DNA from: Bacillus pseudomycoides
GTDB taxonomy: Bacteria > Bacillota > Bacilli > Bacillales > Bacillaceae_G
DNA: 64,000 bases
Assembly: GCF_002582035.1 (NCBI RefSeq)
Contig: NZ_NUQE01000019.1
Span: 74,997-138,996, forward strand
Reading direction: 5' to 3'
Position 1 is the stretch's first letter; each line of letters starts with the position of its first letter. The notes beneath the pieces are model-generated. The model saw only the letters and a program-made list of their open reading frames with translations, had not been told where the DNA came from and did no database searches. The translations under genes were made by a program, and so were the position numbers. This document shows, in pieces, positions 1 through 7,895 of this stretch.

Positions 1-70
1 CGAAATAGCCTTTTTATTTTGCTTACTGTTCATCTAGCTCTAATGGCTAGAATGACCGGTAGCCTAAACT

Positions 71-946
71 TTATTTTTGCACCCATCCAAGTAACATTTC
101 GCGCACAAATTTACTTGCTGCGATTGGTGTTTGATCACTGTGATCATATACAGGAGCTACTTCTACTAAGTCTGCTCCAACTACGTTTATATTTGAATTT
201 GCAATTGCAACAATGGAATCTAATAGTTCTTTTGATGTAATACCGCCAGCTTCTAACGTTCCTGTACCAGGAGCATGAGCTGGGTCTAATACGTCAATGT
301 CAATTGTGACATAGACTGGGCGTCCTGCAAGTGTTGGTAATACTTTCTTTAATGGTTCTAATACATCAAATTTGTATAAGTTCATACCAACTTCTTTTGC
401 CCACTCGAATTCTTCTTTCATACCAGAACGAATTCCGAAAGAATATACGTTTTCTGGGCCAATTAAATCGCACACTTTACGAATTGGTGTAGAGTGAGAT
501 AAAGGCTCACCTTCATAAGATTCACGTAAATCTGTATGAGCATCCATATGGATGATCGCTAAATCTGGATATTTTTTGGCCATCGCCTTAAAAATTGGCC
601 AAGACACTAAGTGCTCGCCACCAAGACCTAGCGGAAACTTACCAGCATCTAATAGTTTTGTTACATATTCTTCGATCATGTCTAAGCTGCGCTGTGCATT
701 ACCGAAAGGAAGCGGAATATCACCTGCATCAAAATATTTAACTTCCTCTAATTCACGATCTAAATATGGACTATATTCTTCTAGCCCAATTGATACTTCA
801 CGAATACGTGCTGGGCCGAAACGAGAACCCGGACGATAACTTACTGTCCAATCCATCGGCATCCCATAAATAACAACCTCAGCATCTTCAAAACTTGGAT
901 GACTGTTAATAAATACTTTACCTGAATAAGCTTCATCAAAACGCAT
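71..946 (-). CDS. speB: Agmatinase (agmatine ureohydrolase)
   Basis: Hydrolyses agmatine to putrescine and urea, a cytosolic step of polyamine synthesis. The 291-residue protein has the ureohydrolase metal ligands: GGEH at 109-112, DAHTD at 135-139 and DIDVLDP at 216-222, which bind the two Mn ions of this family. The ATG start is preceded by a strong AGGAGG ribosome binding site. The gene lies 199 bp downstream of speE on the same strand. This is the B. subtilis speE-speB (ywhF-ywhG) order, so putrescine made here would feed SpeE. The length is normal for bacterial agmatinases. Formiminoglutamase or arginase is a less likely reading given the speE neighbour. Confidence 0.95.
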   Translation of the reverse strand: MRFDEAYSGKVFINSHPSFEDAEVVIYGMPMDWTVSYRPGSRFGPARIREVSIGLEEYSPYLDRELEEVKYFDAGDIPLPFGNAQRSLDMIEEYVTKLLDAGKFPLGLGGEHLVSWPIFKAMAKKYPDLAIIHMDAHTDLRESYEGEPLSHSTPIRKVCDLIGPENVYSFGIRSGMKEEFEWAKEVGMNLYKFDVLEPLKKVLPTLAGRPVYVTIDIDVLDPAHAPGTGTLEAGGITSKELLDSIVAIANSNINVVGADLVEVAPVYDHSDQTPIAASKFVREMLLGWVQK

Positions 947-1145
947 ATTCTTTTCCTCCTATCCGGAACTTAAGGTATCCCAACCTTTCATTTTGTCTCA
1001 AATTTGGAGCTATTTTGCTCCTCTTTATCGATTTGCCACACTCTTCTTACACTGCTAAGAAGATTTTTTACTTATAACAGCGTAAGCGGCTAGCATATTC
1101 TGTCCTTTTATACCGTACACCTTAGGCGAGCCGCCTTCGCTTTTC
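947..1145. other. speE-speB intergenic region
   Basis: This 199-bp gap holds no ORF. On the minus strand it ends with the AGGAGG site of speB. It contains short G+C-rich inverted repeats (a GGCGGCTCGCC-like segment near 1125-1140). No T-tract terminator is visible, so read-through from speE into speB is plausible. No regulatory motif was recognised. Confidence 0.4.
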
Positions 1146-1973
1146 TTACTTAATTAAATCCCCAACGAATTTCGGTAATACGAATGCTGCTTTGTGAAGT
1201 TCTTTTGTGTAATATTTCGTTTCGATTTCGTGGAAACGCTCTTCACTTACTTCTAGTGGATCATGCTTTTTAGATCCAATTGTGAATGTCCAAAGTCCAC
1301 TTGGGTACGTTGGAATGTTTGCTGTATATAGACGTGTAATTGGGAAAATTTCTTTTACGTCTTTAAACACGTTTGAAATTAATTCTGGTGTAAACCAAGG
1401 GTTATCTGTTTGCGCTACGAAAATACCGTCTTCTTTTAACGCCTTAGAGATTCCAGCGTAGAATCCTTTTGTAAATAAGTTTACAGCTGGACCTACTGGC
1501 TCTGTAGAATCAACCATGATTACGTCATACTCATTTTGGCTTTCAGCAATGTGCATGAAGCCATCGCCTACTTTTACTTCTACGCGTGGATTTTCTAATT
1601 CGCCAGCAATTTCTGGTAAGTACTTTTTAGAGTACTCGATTACTTTTCCATCAATTTCAACAAGCGTCGCTTTTTTCACGCTTGGGTGTTTTAATACTTC
1701 ACGAATAACGCCGCCATCTCCGCCGCCAACAACTAAAACGTTTTCAGGGTTTGGATGTGTGAATAATGGTACGTGCGCTACCATTTCGTGATATACGAAT
1801 TCATCCTTTTGCGTTGTCATAACCATGCCATCTAAAATAAGCATATTGCCGAATTCTTCAGTTTCAACCATATCAAGCTTTTGAAATTCTGTTTGCTCCG
1901 TATGTAAAGTGCGGTTAATACGCGCTGTAATTCCAAAATGCTTTGTTTGTTTCTCAGTGAACCATAGTTCCAT
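1146..1973 (-). CDS. speE: Spermidine synthase
   Basis: Aminopropyltransferase that makes spermidine from putrescine and decarboxylated S-adenosylmethionine. The Rossmann nucleotide loop GGGDGG is at 83-88. The catalytic Asp of the VDSTEPVGP motif is near residue 155. The reading frame is open further upstream, but the ATG at 1973 (MELWFTEKQ) was chosen because it matches the family N-terminus, gives the usual 275 residues, and follows an AAAGGCG-type ribosome binding site. The 5' region overlaps a short hairpin (about 2009-2025, GGACA/TGTCC arms) that may lie in the leader. It is followed by speB, as in B. subtilis. Confidence 0.95.
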   Translation of the reverse strand: MELWFTEKQTKHFGITARINRTLHTEQTEFQKLDMVETEEFGNMLILDGMVMTTQKDEFVYHEMVAHVPLFTHPNPENVLVVGGGDGGVIREVLKHPSVKKATLVEIDGKVIEYSKKYLPEIAGELENPRVEVKVGDGFMHIAESQNEYDVIMVDSTEPVGPAVNLFTKGFYAGISKALKEDGIFVAQTDNPWFTPELISNVFKDVKEIFPITRLYTANIPTYPSGLWTFTIGSKKHDPLEVSEERFHEIETKYYTKELHKAAFVLPKFVGDLIK

Positions 1974-2148
1974 TGTACAATCACGCCTTTCATTGCAAAT
2001 TATAATGTGGACACCATTAATGTCCCCTAACAAAAATAAAACAAAACATGTAAAATGTATAGTTAAAAATATTAAAAAGAACGTAAATATATTTCAAACG
2101 AGTCGTTTTTGTTCGTATATTTAGTCAATTATGTATAAAACAGTAAGA

Positions 2149-2170
2149 AAATCCTTTCCTAGGAAAGGGT
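2149..2170 (-). terminator. Terminator-like hairpin of the MFS remnant
   Basis: CCTTTC-CTAG-GAAAGG perfect hairpin followed on the minus strand by a short T-run. It overlaps the stop codon of the minus-strand MFS fragment. Confidence 0.55.
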
Positions 2171-2401
2171 TTTGTTCTCATTTTCTCGAATCGGTAGACA
2201 AATTATCACACATTCAACTAGCGCAACAATTCCTCCTACTAAAAACGGGCTTTGCGTTGAAACTACGTGACCAATAATTCCAGATAAAATTGGTACAATT
2301 GCCCCGCCCAACCAACAAACAAAGTTATATACACCGGATGTGATAGATCTTTCATAAGGTAAGGTATCCATTACACTTTTGTAAATTTTTTCTACTAGCA
2401 T
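2159..2401 (-). pseudogene. Truncated MFS transporter, C-terminal remnant
   Basis: Eighty codons resemble only the last two membrane segments of a major facilitator superfamily drug transporter: a YKSVMDTLPYERS-like loop, then two hydrophobic helices and a charged tail. A complete MFS protein has about 400 residues and 12 segments. The missing 5' part is replaced by non-coding sequence, and a bcr1 repeat starts 35 bp upstream. No convincing ribosome binding site precedes the ATG. The fragment probably derives from an ancestral transporter gene between speE and gdpD that was deleted, leaving its 3' end and terminator. Expression of a functional protein is unlikely. Confidence 0.7.
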
Positions 2402-2435
2402 TGTGTTTTTGATCGCTCAGTTTCATAATTGAAGC

Positions 2436-2541
2436 AAAGTGAAACTTCCATCAGTCGGGATTTTTTCATCTCCCACCTATCTTCTTTGCTTCTCTCTCAA
2501 TCTTGAGGTAGGGGCTTACTGCCCACGAATAGCGGGATAAA
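2436..2541 (+). mobile_element. bcr1 repeat, internally deleted copy
   Basis: Starts AAAGTGAAACTTCCATCAG and ends TAGCGGGATAAA, the two ends shared by all copies here. It lacks the middle part (right arm of hairpin I and the CAATCGGGC/GGGCAGT block), so it is about 106 bp instead of 155. Its right end is 23 bp upstream of the gdpD start codon and 13 bp upstream of its ribosome binding site. The element must therefore contain, or be transcribed from upstream into, the gdpD leader. Confidence 0.85.
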
Positions 2542-2564
2542 ATGAACCATAAGGAGAATTTGTT

Positions 2565-3290
2565 ATGAAACAACCACTTATTTTTGCGCATCGCGGTGTA
2601 AGAAGTACACACCCAGAAAATACAATGATTGCTTTTCAAGAGGCAGAGCGTGTCGGTGCACATGGCATCGAGCTTGACGTACATATATCAAAAGATGGCG
2701 AAATTGTTGTCATTCACGATGAAACGGTGGACCGAACTACAAATGGAGCAGGTCTTGTATATGAACAAACTGTCCAGCAATTACAAGCACTCGATGCCGG
2801 CAGTTACAAAGACCCTTCTTTTCATGAAGCAAAAATCCCAACGCTCCGCGAAGTGCTTATTTGGCTTTCTACAACAACAATGCAATTAAATATTGAATTA
2901 AAAACGGATGTTATTCGTTATCCCCGTATAGAAGAAAAAGTCGTCGACCTTGTCCGCGAATTTCATCTATCTAATCAAGTTGTATTTTCTTCATTCAATC
3001 ATGAATCCGTTGCCCTGCTTGCAGATTTAGCACCAGAGATCCCCCGCGCGATTTTATATGATGAACCGCTCGCAGATCCAATTGCTGAAGCAAAGAAAAG
3101 ACAGGCAAATGGTCTTCACCCAAATTTTGAATTACTCACAAAAGAGTTTGTACAAACAGCTCAGCAGCAAGGATACATATTCCGCCCTTATACAATTAAT
3201 GAATACAAAGACTTACAAAAGATGATAGATTACGGCGTCGATGTAATCATTACCGACTGGCCAACACGTGCTTTTGAGCTTCTTTCTTAA
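2565..3290 (+). CDS. Glycerophosphodiester phosphodiesterase
   Basis: Hydrolyses glycerophosphodiesters to an alcohol and sn-glycerol 3-phosphate. The 241-residue GDPD TIM-barrel protein carries the family residues: His9 in AHRG, Glu36 and Asp38 in IELDVH, and His51 in VIHDETVDR. No signal peptide is visible, so it is cytosolic, like UgpQ/YhdW types and unlike secreted GlpQ. The ATG follows an AAGGAG site. The gene is monocistronic: a bcr1 element lies immediately upstream and an intrinsic terminator overlaps its stop codon. The precise substrate cannot be read from the sequence. Confidence 0.9.
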   Translation: MKQPLIFAHRGVRSTHPENTMIAFQEAERVGAHGIELDVHISKDGEIVVIHDETVDRTTNGAGLVYEQTVQQLQALDAGSYKDPSFHEAKIPTLREVLIWLSTTTMQLNIELKTDVIRYPRIEEKVVDLVREFHLSNQVVFSSFNHESVALLADLAPEIPRAILYDEPLADPIAEAKKRQANGLHPNFELLTKEFVQTAQQQGYIFRPYTINEYKDLQKMIDYGVDVIITDWPTRAFELLS

Positions 3291-3306
3291 TAAGAAGCTC
3301 TTTTTT
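3276..3306 (+). terminator. gdpD terminator
   Basis: GAGCTTCTT/AAGAAGCTC stem followed by TTTTTT. The left arm lies inside the last codons and the stop codon is in the loop. Confidence 0.85.
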
Positions 3307-3338
3307 AGTTTAAAAACAGCCAAAACCCTCAATACTAG

Positions 3339-3492
3339 TAAAGTGAAACTTCCATCAGTGGGGGTTTTTTTCATCCCCCACTGATGGTTAGTTGAACCAA
3401 TCGGGCTTTTACGGGCAGTTAGCCCCCACCTAGCTTCTTCGCTTCTCTCAATCTTGAGGTGGGGGTCTTACTGCCCGTTAATGCGGGATAAA
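3339..3492 (+). mobile_element. bcr1 repeat, full length
   Basis: About 154 bp from TAAAGTGAAAC to GCGGGATAAA. It has hairpin I (CCATCAGTGGGGG with CCCCCACTGATGG), the long stem (GGGCAGT and CCCCCACCT pairing with AGGTGGGGG and ACTGCCC) and a right-end CCCGTTAATGCGGG. It ends 26 bp before the pbpG start codon. Confidence 0.92.
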
Positions 3493-3517
3493 AGTATGCT
3501 ATGAGGGGTGACAAAAA

Positions 3518-5575
3518 ATGGAACTTACAACAAATGAAAAACAAGCAAAGTATATACGCTTTTTCCTCACTGCACTGTTATCATGTGTTATTTTCTTTGT
3601 TTCTACTATTTTCATTATCTTACTTGTTGCAAAAATTGCAGGACCACCACCTGTTGCAGTTCCGCAAACCACTATCTTTTATGCAAATGATGACTCTGTT
3701 ATGGGGCAAAGTCATGGCGCGCAGGAACGCTATAATGTGTCACTCGACCATATTTCACCTTACGTGAGAGAAGCAACACTTTCTATTGAAGATCAGCGCT
3801 TTTATAAACATCATGGTTTTGATGTAAAGCGCATCGGCGGAGCAGTAATTGCTGACATCAAAGCGATGGCAAAAGTACAAGGTGCAAGTACAATTACGCA
3901 GCAATACGCTCGAAATTTATATTTGGATCACGATAAAACATGGAAACGAAAATTGTTAGAGGCAATGTACACCGTTCGTCTAGAAGTTAATTATAATAAA
4001 AACAATATTTTACAAGGGTATTTAAATACAATTTACTACGGGCATGGTGCGTATGGCATTGAAGCAGCAGCTCGTCTCTACTTTAATAAAAGTGCTAAAG
4101 ATTTAAATTTAGCCGAAGCAAGTATGCTTGCTGGCATTCCAAAAGGCCCAAGTTTGTATTCTCCCTACTTACATGAAAACCGAGCTAAAGAAAGACAAGC
4201 TCTTATTTTAGATGAAATGGTAGAACAAGGGTATATCACGAAGAAAGAAGCAGCAGCAGCAAAAAAAGAACAACTCACCTTGGCTTCCCTTGAAAAAGAA
4301 GAAGTAGCAGAAGTGGCACCTTACTTTCAAGATGCTGTACGAGCTTCTCTTATCAATGATGCTGGTCTTGATGAACAAACAATAGGACAGGGCGGCCTGC
4401 GTGTTTATACAACGCTAGATCCAAAGCTCCAAACAATTGCGGAAAGTACAGTAAAAGAAACCATCCCAAGTACAACAGAGCTAGAAACGGCGATTGTATC
4501 CATGAACCCAAAAACAGGCGAAGTAATGTCCCTTGTTGGCGGGCGTGATTATAAGAAGAGTCAATTCAACCGAGCGACGCAAGCGTATCGGCAGCCAGGT
4601 TCAACATTTAAACCTTTTTTATATTACGCCGCTCTTGAGCAAGGCTTTACACCAACAACTCGCTTAAAAAGTGAGCATACTGTATTCACATTAGGTGATG
4701 GTGTTTCCAAATATAACCCAGCGAATTATAAAGGCTATTATGCAGATGACTTTATAACGATGATGCAAGCACTTGCTGTTTCTGATAATGTGTACGCTGT
4801 GAAAACACATCTTTTCTTAGGTGAGGAATCACTTGTAAAAACGGCGAAGCAATTTGGGATTACAAGTGCATTAAAAGATGTCCCATCTCTTGCACTCGGA
4901 ACGTCTCCTGTAAAACCGCTTGAAATGGTGAACGCCTACAGTATGCTTGCTAACGGCGGTAAACAAGTCAAGCCGACATTTATTCGACGCGTTGTCGATC
5001 ATGATGGAAATATCTTGTATGATGCTCACTTAGAAAACAAACAAATTCTTGATGAGAATAATACTTTTGTGATGGAAGAGATGATGACGGGCATGTTTAA
5101 TAAAAAATTAAGCAGCTACGCCTCTGTCACTGGACAAAACCTTATTCCAAAATTATCCCGCACATACGCTGGAAAATCCGGTTCAACTGAGACAGATAGC
5201 TGGATGATTGGCTTTACACCACAGCTTGTGACAGGCATTTGGGTCGGCTACGATAAACAAAAGACAATCTCTAACCCCGCTGAGCAATCTTATGCGAAAA
5301 GTATGTGGGCAACCATTATGGAGCAAGGATTACAGGAAAGCCCGAAAAAAGATTTTAAACAGCCGGCTAATGTTGTCGCATTAAATATTAACCCTGAAAA
5401 TGGGAAAATCGCAACGAAAGGTTGTCCTACTTCTGTCAAAATGTATTTTGTAAAAGGTACCGAGCCAACGGAGTACTGCATGGATCATGTGGATGCGAAA
5501 GATGAATTTGAGGCAGTGCTAAAAGAGAAAGAAAAAAATAAACCAAGCTGGTGGAAGAAGTATTTTCCGTGGTAA
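3518..5575 (+). CDS. pbpG: Class A penicillin-binding protein PbpG (PBP2d)
   Basis: Bifunctional peptidoglycan glycosyltransferase/transpeptidase of 685 residues. A single membrane anchor lies at about 15-40. The GT51 domain follows with catalytic Glu91 in EDQRFYKHHG and the GASTITQQYARN motif. The transpeptidase domain has the active-site serine Ser362 in STFK, then SDN, then KSGST at about 553. B. subtilis PbpG, encoded beside speE (ywhE-ywhF), has the same size and neighbourhood and is made in the forespore under SigF. No clear SigF promoter was found here: the upstream sequence is a bcr1 element ending just before the GAGGGG ribosome binding site. An intrinsic terminator follows. Confidence 0.93.
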   Translation: MELTTNEKQAKYIRFFLTALLSCVIFFVSTIFIILLVAKIAGPPPVAVPQTTIFYANDDSVMGQSHGAQERYNVSLDHISPYVREATLSIEDQRFYKHHGFDVKRIGGAVIADIKAMAKVQGASTITQQYARNLYLDHDKTWKRKLLEAMYTVRLEVNYNKNNILQGYLNTIYYGHGAYGIEAAARLYFNKSAKDLNLAEASMLAGIPKGPSLYSPYLHENRAKERQALILDEMVEQGYITKKEAAAAKKEQLTLASLEKEEVAEVAPYFQDAVRASLINDAGLDEQTIGQGGLRVYTTLDPKLQTIAESTVKETIPSTTELETAIVSMNPKTGEVMSLVGGRDYKKSQFNRATQAYRQPGSTFKPFLYYAALEQGFTPTTRLKSEHTVFTLGDGVSKYNPANYKGYYADDFITMMQALAVSDNVYAVKTHLFLGEESLVKTAKQFGITSALKDVPSLALGTSPVKPLEMVNAYSMLANGGKQVKPTFIRRVVDHDGNILYDAHLENKQILDENNTFVMEEMMTGMFNKKLSSYASVTGQNLIPKLSRTYAGKSGSTETDSWMIGFTPQLVTGIWVGYDKQKTISNPAEQSYAKSMWATIMEQGLQESPKKDFKQPANVVALNINPENGKIATKGCPTSVKMYFVKGTEPTEYCMDHVDAKDEFEAVLKEKEKNKPSWWKKYFPW

Positions 5576-5605
5576 TCAAAATGCTTTCTATAAAGATTTC
5601 ATCCC

Positions 5606-5640
5606 AAAAAGGGCGCAGTGATTCTCCTGCCCCCTTTTTT
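5606..5640 (+). terminator. pbpG terminator
   Basis: AAAAAGGG-GCAG stem with CTGC-CCCTTTTT, ending in a T-run. Confidence 0.8.
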
Positions 5641-5654
5641 CTTAAACAGTGCTC

Positions 5655-6200
5655 CTATTCATCATCATCATTTACGATAGCTAACACTTGATGGTCTTGC
5701 CATCTTCCATTTATCTTCACATTCTTTTTTGCAATGCCCTCTTTATGAAATCCTGATTTCTCTAAAACTTTTATTGATCCTATATTATGTGGCATAACCC
5801 CAGCCTCAATTCGGTGAAGCTTTAACTCATCGAATGCGTAAGATACTACTAGCTTAACAGCCTCTGTCATGTATCCTTTCCCATTATGATTTTTATCTAG
5901 AGAATATCCAATATAGCAACTTTGTAAAGGCCCGCGCAGCACCTCCGTCAGTGTAATATTCCCAATTAGTTCTTCTGTTTCGATTACGTAAATACCAAAT
6001 GAGTATAGCTGATCAAGATCTTTCTTTTCCTTGTTCTCCCTAATTCGATTCAGTTGACCTTCCAACGTATAAAAATCACTTTCTCTTAACGGTGTATATA
6101 ATTGAAAAAAATCTCGGTTTTTCGATTCCAAATCTAGCAATTTTTCTGCATCACTATCTTCAAGAATCTTCACAAAAATACTATTTCCCTTCAATTTCAA
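5655..6200 (-). CDS. GNAT N-acetyltransferase (RimJ/RimL-like)
   Basis: Acetyl-CoA-dependent acetyltransferase of the GNAT fold, 181 residues. The region GYMTEAVKLVVSYAFDELKLHRIEAGVMPHN contains the RimJ/RimL hallmark: helix, then the LHRIEA strand, then the N-S-IKVLEKSGF helix. The likely start is TTG at 6200, because GGGAGG lies at the right distance and no better-placed ATG exists. It is convergent with pbpG. RimJ/RimL relatives acetylate ribosomal protein N-termini, but many GNAT paralogues act on small molecules or antibiotics. The substrate cannot be assigned from sequence. Confidence 0.85.
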   Translation of the reverse strand: MKLKGNSIFVKILEDSDAEKLLDLESKNRDFFQLYTPLRESDFYTLEGQLNRIRENKEKKDLDQLYSFGIYVIETEELIGNITLTEVLRGPLQSCYIGYSLDKNHNGKGYMTEAVKLVVSYAFDELKLHRIEAGVMPHNIGSIKVLEKSGFHKEGIAKKNVKINGRWQDHQVLAIVNDDDE

Positions 6201-6316
6201 AATGTATCCTCCCTCTCATACTCTTTATGAAATATATTTTCTGACAACATTCTTTATTTCCTGCATAAAAAAATACAGTCACTGATATTTCACCACAAAC
6301 CTATTTCAGAGCAAAT

Positions 6317-6345
6317 AAAAAAACCCTTTCAACAAGAAAGGGATT
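6317..6345 (-). terminator. ywhD terminator
   Basis: CCCTTTC-AACAA-GAAAGGG stem with a T-run on the minus strand. Confidence 0.85.
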
Positions 6346-6350
6346 TCCTA

Positions 6351-6860
6351 TTACTCTCCTAACAATTCACTACGTAATTTCTCACTAGAAAGATTCCATA
6401 GCTCTTCATTATGTTCCTTTAAGAATGTTCCAAGCACCTTTTTAGAAGGTTCGTCCATATGATCAACCATGATGTGACGCTTTAATGATTTATCCATTTT
6501 ATTTACGTGCTCAGGTAATGATTTATAGCCGCGGCGAATTTCACGGTCTACTGTCATTTCGCATGCAGTTGCACCAGCATAATATGCGCCGTTTGCAGTG
6601 CGCTCAATTGTTACCCAAACGAGCCAATACGGTTTTGCATTTGGCACTTCTTCTTTATTAGTTAAAAATTTAATACCTTTTTCAACAGCACTGCGTGCAT
6701 GCATCGCACCGATATCAACAACTGCCGTTCCTTCTGTTACATCAATAATAACAGGAGAAATATTTTCTAGACTTAATGCGCCGACTCCAAAACCACCATG
6801 TCCATCTGTAGAGTCATTTTTAATAATATTAAAGCCGATTTGTTTCTTTTTCTCTGCCAT
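6351..6860 (-). CDS. ywhD: YwhD family protein of unknown function
   Basis: 169-residue soluble protein matching the Bacillus YwhD family by its N-terminal KKKQIGFNIIKNDSTDGHGG segment and overall length. Function is unknown. It lies 21 bp downstream of the site-2 protease gene (ywhC) on the same strand, so the two are probably co-transcribed, and the same pair is adjacent in B. subtilis. The start has an AGGAGG site eight bases upstream. A terminator follows directly. No catalytic motif or membrane segment was seen. Confidence 0.85.
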   Translation of the reverse strand: MAEKKKQIGFNIIKNDSTDGHGGFGVGALSLENISPVIIDVTEGTAVVDIGAMHARSAVEKGIKFLTNKEEVPNAKPYWLVWVTIERTANGAYYAGATACEMTVDREIRRGYKSLPEHVNKMDKSLKRHIMVDHMDEPSKKVLGTFLKEHNEELWNLSSEKLRSELLGE

Positions 6861-6881
6861 CGGAAATCCTCCTCTTTTCTT

Positions 6882-7556
6882 CTAATACACTCCAAATAAT
6901 GGTCCAATTATACTATGCAGCATACTTAAAACATGCGGAATGACGACTTGGAAAATTGGTTGAATCGTATATTGATCTAACGGTGTAATCACAAGAATTA
7001 ATAAAAAGATTGAACCGTATTTTTCATATTGCGTCATTTTCGCACGTACATTTGTCGGTGCCAAATCTTCCACAACACGGTAACCATCTAATGGCGGGAT
7101 TGGTAACAAGTTAAAAACAAATAAAACTATATTAATCCCGATAAAAATTTGAAAGAACTGAAATAGTGTTTCTCCTACTGCCATCGGGATTGCATCAATA
7201 ACTCCAAATTTCAACAAACTATACCAAGCAATAAGCCCAAGGGCCCCTAATAGTAAGTTACTAATTGGTCCAGCAATTGAAACAAGGATACCAGCAAGAC
7301 GTGGTCTTTTGAAATTATAAGGATTTACCGGTACTGGACGTGCCCAACCAAATCCAATTAATAATACCGCAATAAGCCCGATTATATCTAAATGTGCCAG
7401 CGGAGATAATGTTAAACGACCTTGCCTCTTGGCTGTATCATCTCCAAATTTATATGCAACATAAGCATGTGCGAATTCGTGTACTGACAGCGCCATTACA
7501 ACAGCCATTGCCAGTAACGGTAATTGTTGCAGCGGATATGCAAAAAAGTGTTCCAT
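6882..7556 (-). CDS. ywhC: Site-2 protease family zinc metallopeptidase
   Basis: Membrane-embedded M50-type protease, 224 residues with about five to six hydrophobic segments. The zinc motif HEFAH lies at about 26-30 and the second motif NLLPIPPLDG at about 149-158, both typical of S2P proteases that cut within the membrane. No PDZ domain is present, so this is the small YwhC/SpoIVFB-like subgroup. It is the first gene of a probable two-gene unit with ywhD and has a GGGAGAGG ribosome binding site. The substrate is unknown. Its upstream region is shared with the divergent tautomerase gene. Confidence 0.88.
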   Translation of the reverse strand: MEHFFAYPLQQLPLLAMAVVMALSVHEFAHAYVAYKFGDDTAKRQGRLTLSPLAHLDIIGLIAVLLIGFGWARPVPVNPYNFKRPRLAGILVSIAGPISNLLLGALGLIAWYSLLKFGVIDAIPMAVGETLFQFFQIFIGINIVLFVFNLLPIPPLDGYRVVEDLAPTNVRAKMTQYEKYGSIFLLILVITPLDQYTIQPIFQVVIPHVLSMLHSIIGPLFGVY

Positions 7557-7608
7557 ACTTCCTCTCCCTCTTCATTATGTTAAACAAGAAAAAAATTTCT
7601 TTTTCTGA

Positions 7609-7635
7609 TTGTTCTCTTCAAGAATCCGTTATAAT
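7609..7635 (+). promoter_or_regulatory. Candidate SigA promoter of the tautomerase gene
   Basis: TTGTTC at 7609 and TATAAT at 7630-7635, separated by a short 15-bp spacer, lie 34 bp before the start codon. Confidence 0.4.
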
Positions 7636-7668
7636 AGTACTGTAATCTACATAAAAGGAGCGATACAT

Positions 7669-7857
7669 ATGCCATACGTAACAGTAAAAATGCTAGAAGG
7701 TCGCACAGAAGAGCAAAAGAAAGCCCTTGCTGAAAAAGTAACAGCTGCAGTAAGCGAAACTACAGGTGCTCCAGAAGACAAAATCGTTGTATTCATCGAA
7801 GAAATGTCTAAAAACCATTACGCAGTCGGTGGAAAACGCTTAAGCGACCAAGAATAA
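7669..7857 (+). CDS. ywhB: 4-oxalocrotonate tautomerase family protein
   Basis: 62-residue enzyme of the tautomerase superfamily. After removal of Met the catalytic Pro1 is exposed (MPYVTVKMLEGRT). The conserved arginine and the C-terminal VGGKRLSDQE are typical of the B. subtilis YwhB subgroup, which tautomerises 2-hydroxymuconate-like enols in vitro. Its physiological role is unknown. The ATG at 7669 follows AAAGGAG; frame extension upstream is not needed. It is divergent from ywhC and convergent with the HD-domain gene, with a shared hairpin between. Confidence 0.92.
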   Translation: MPYVTVKMLEGRTEEQKKALAEKVTAAVSETTGAPEDKIVVFIEEMSKNHYAVGGKRLSDQE

Positions 7858-7867
7858 TATTTGGTAT

Positions 7868-7895
7868 AAGAGAAGCAGCACAGCTGTTTCTCTTA
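7868..7895. terminator. Bidirectional hairpin between ywhB and ywfO
   Basis: TAAGAGAA/TTCTCTTA inverted repeat; the right arm overlaps the stop codon of the minus-strand HD gene. It has no long T-run. Confidence 0.5.

Noticed and set aside
19-240. Small + strand frame at the window start
   Set aside because: Overlaps the speB 3' end on the other strand and has no protein-like features; positions 1-70 contain only the region after speB, with no gene seen.
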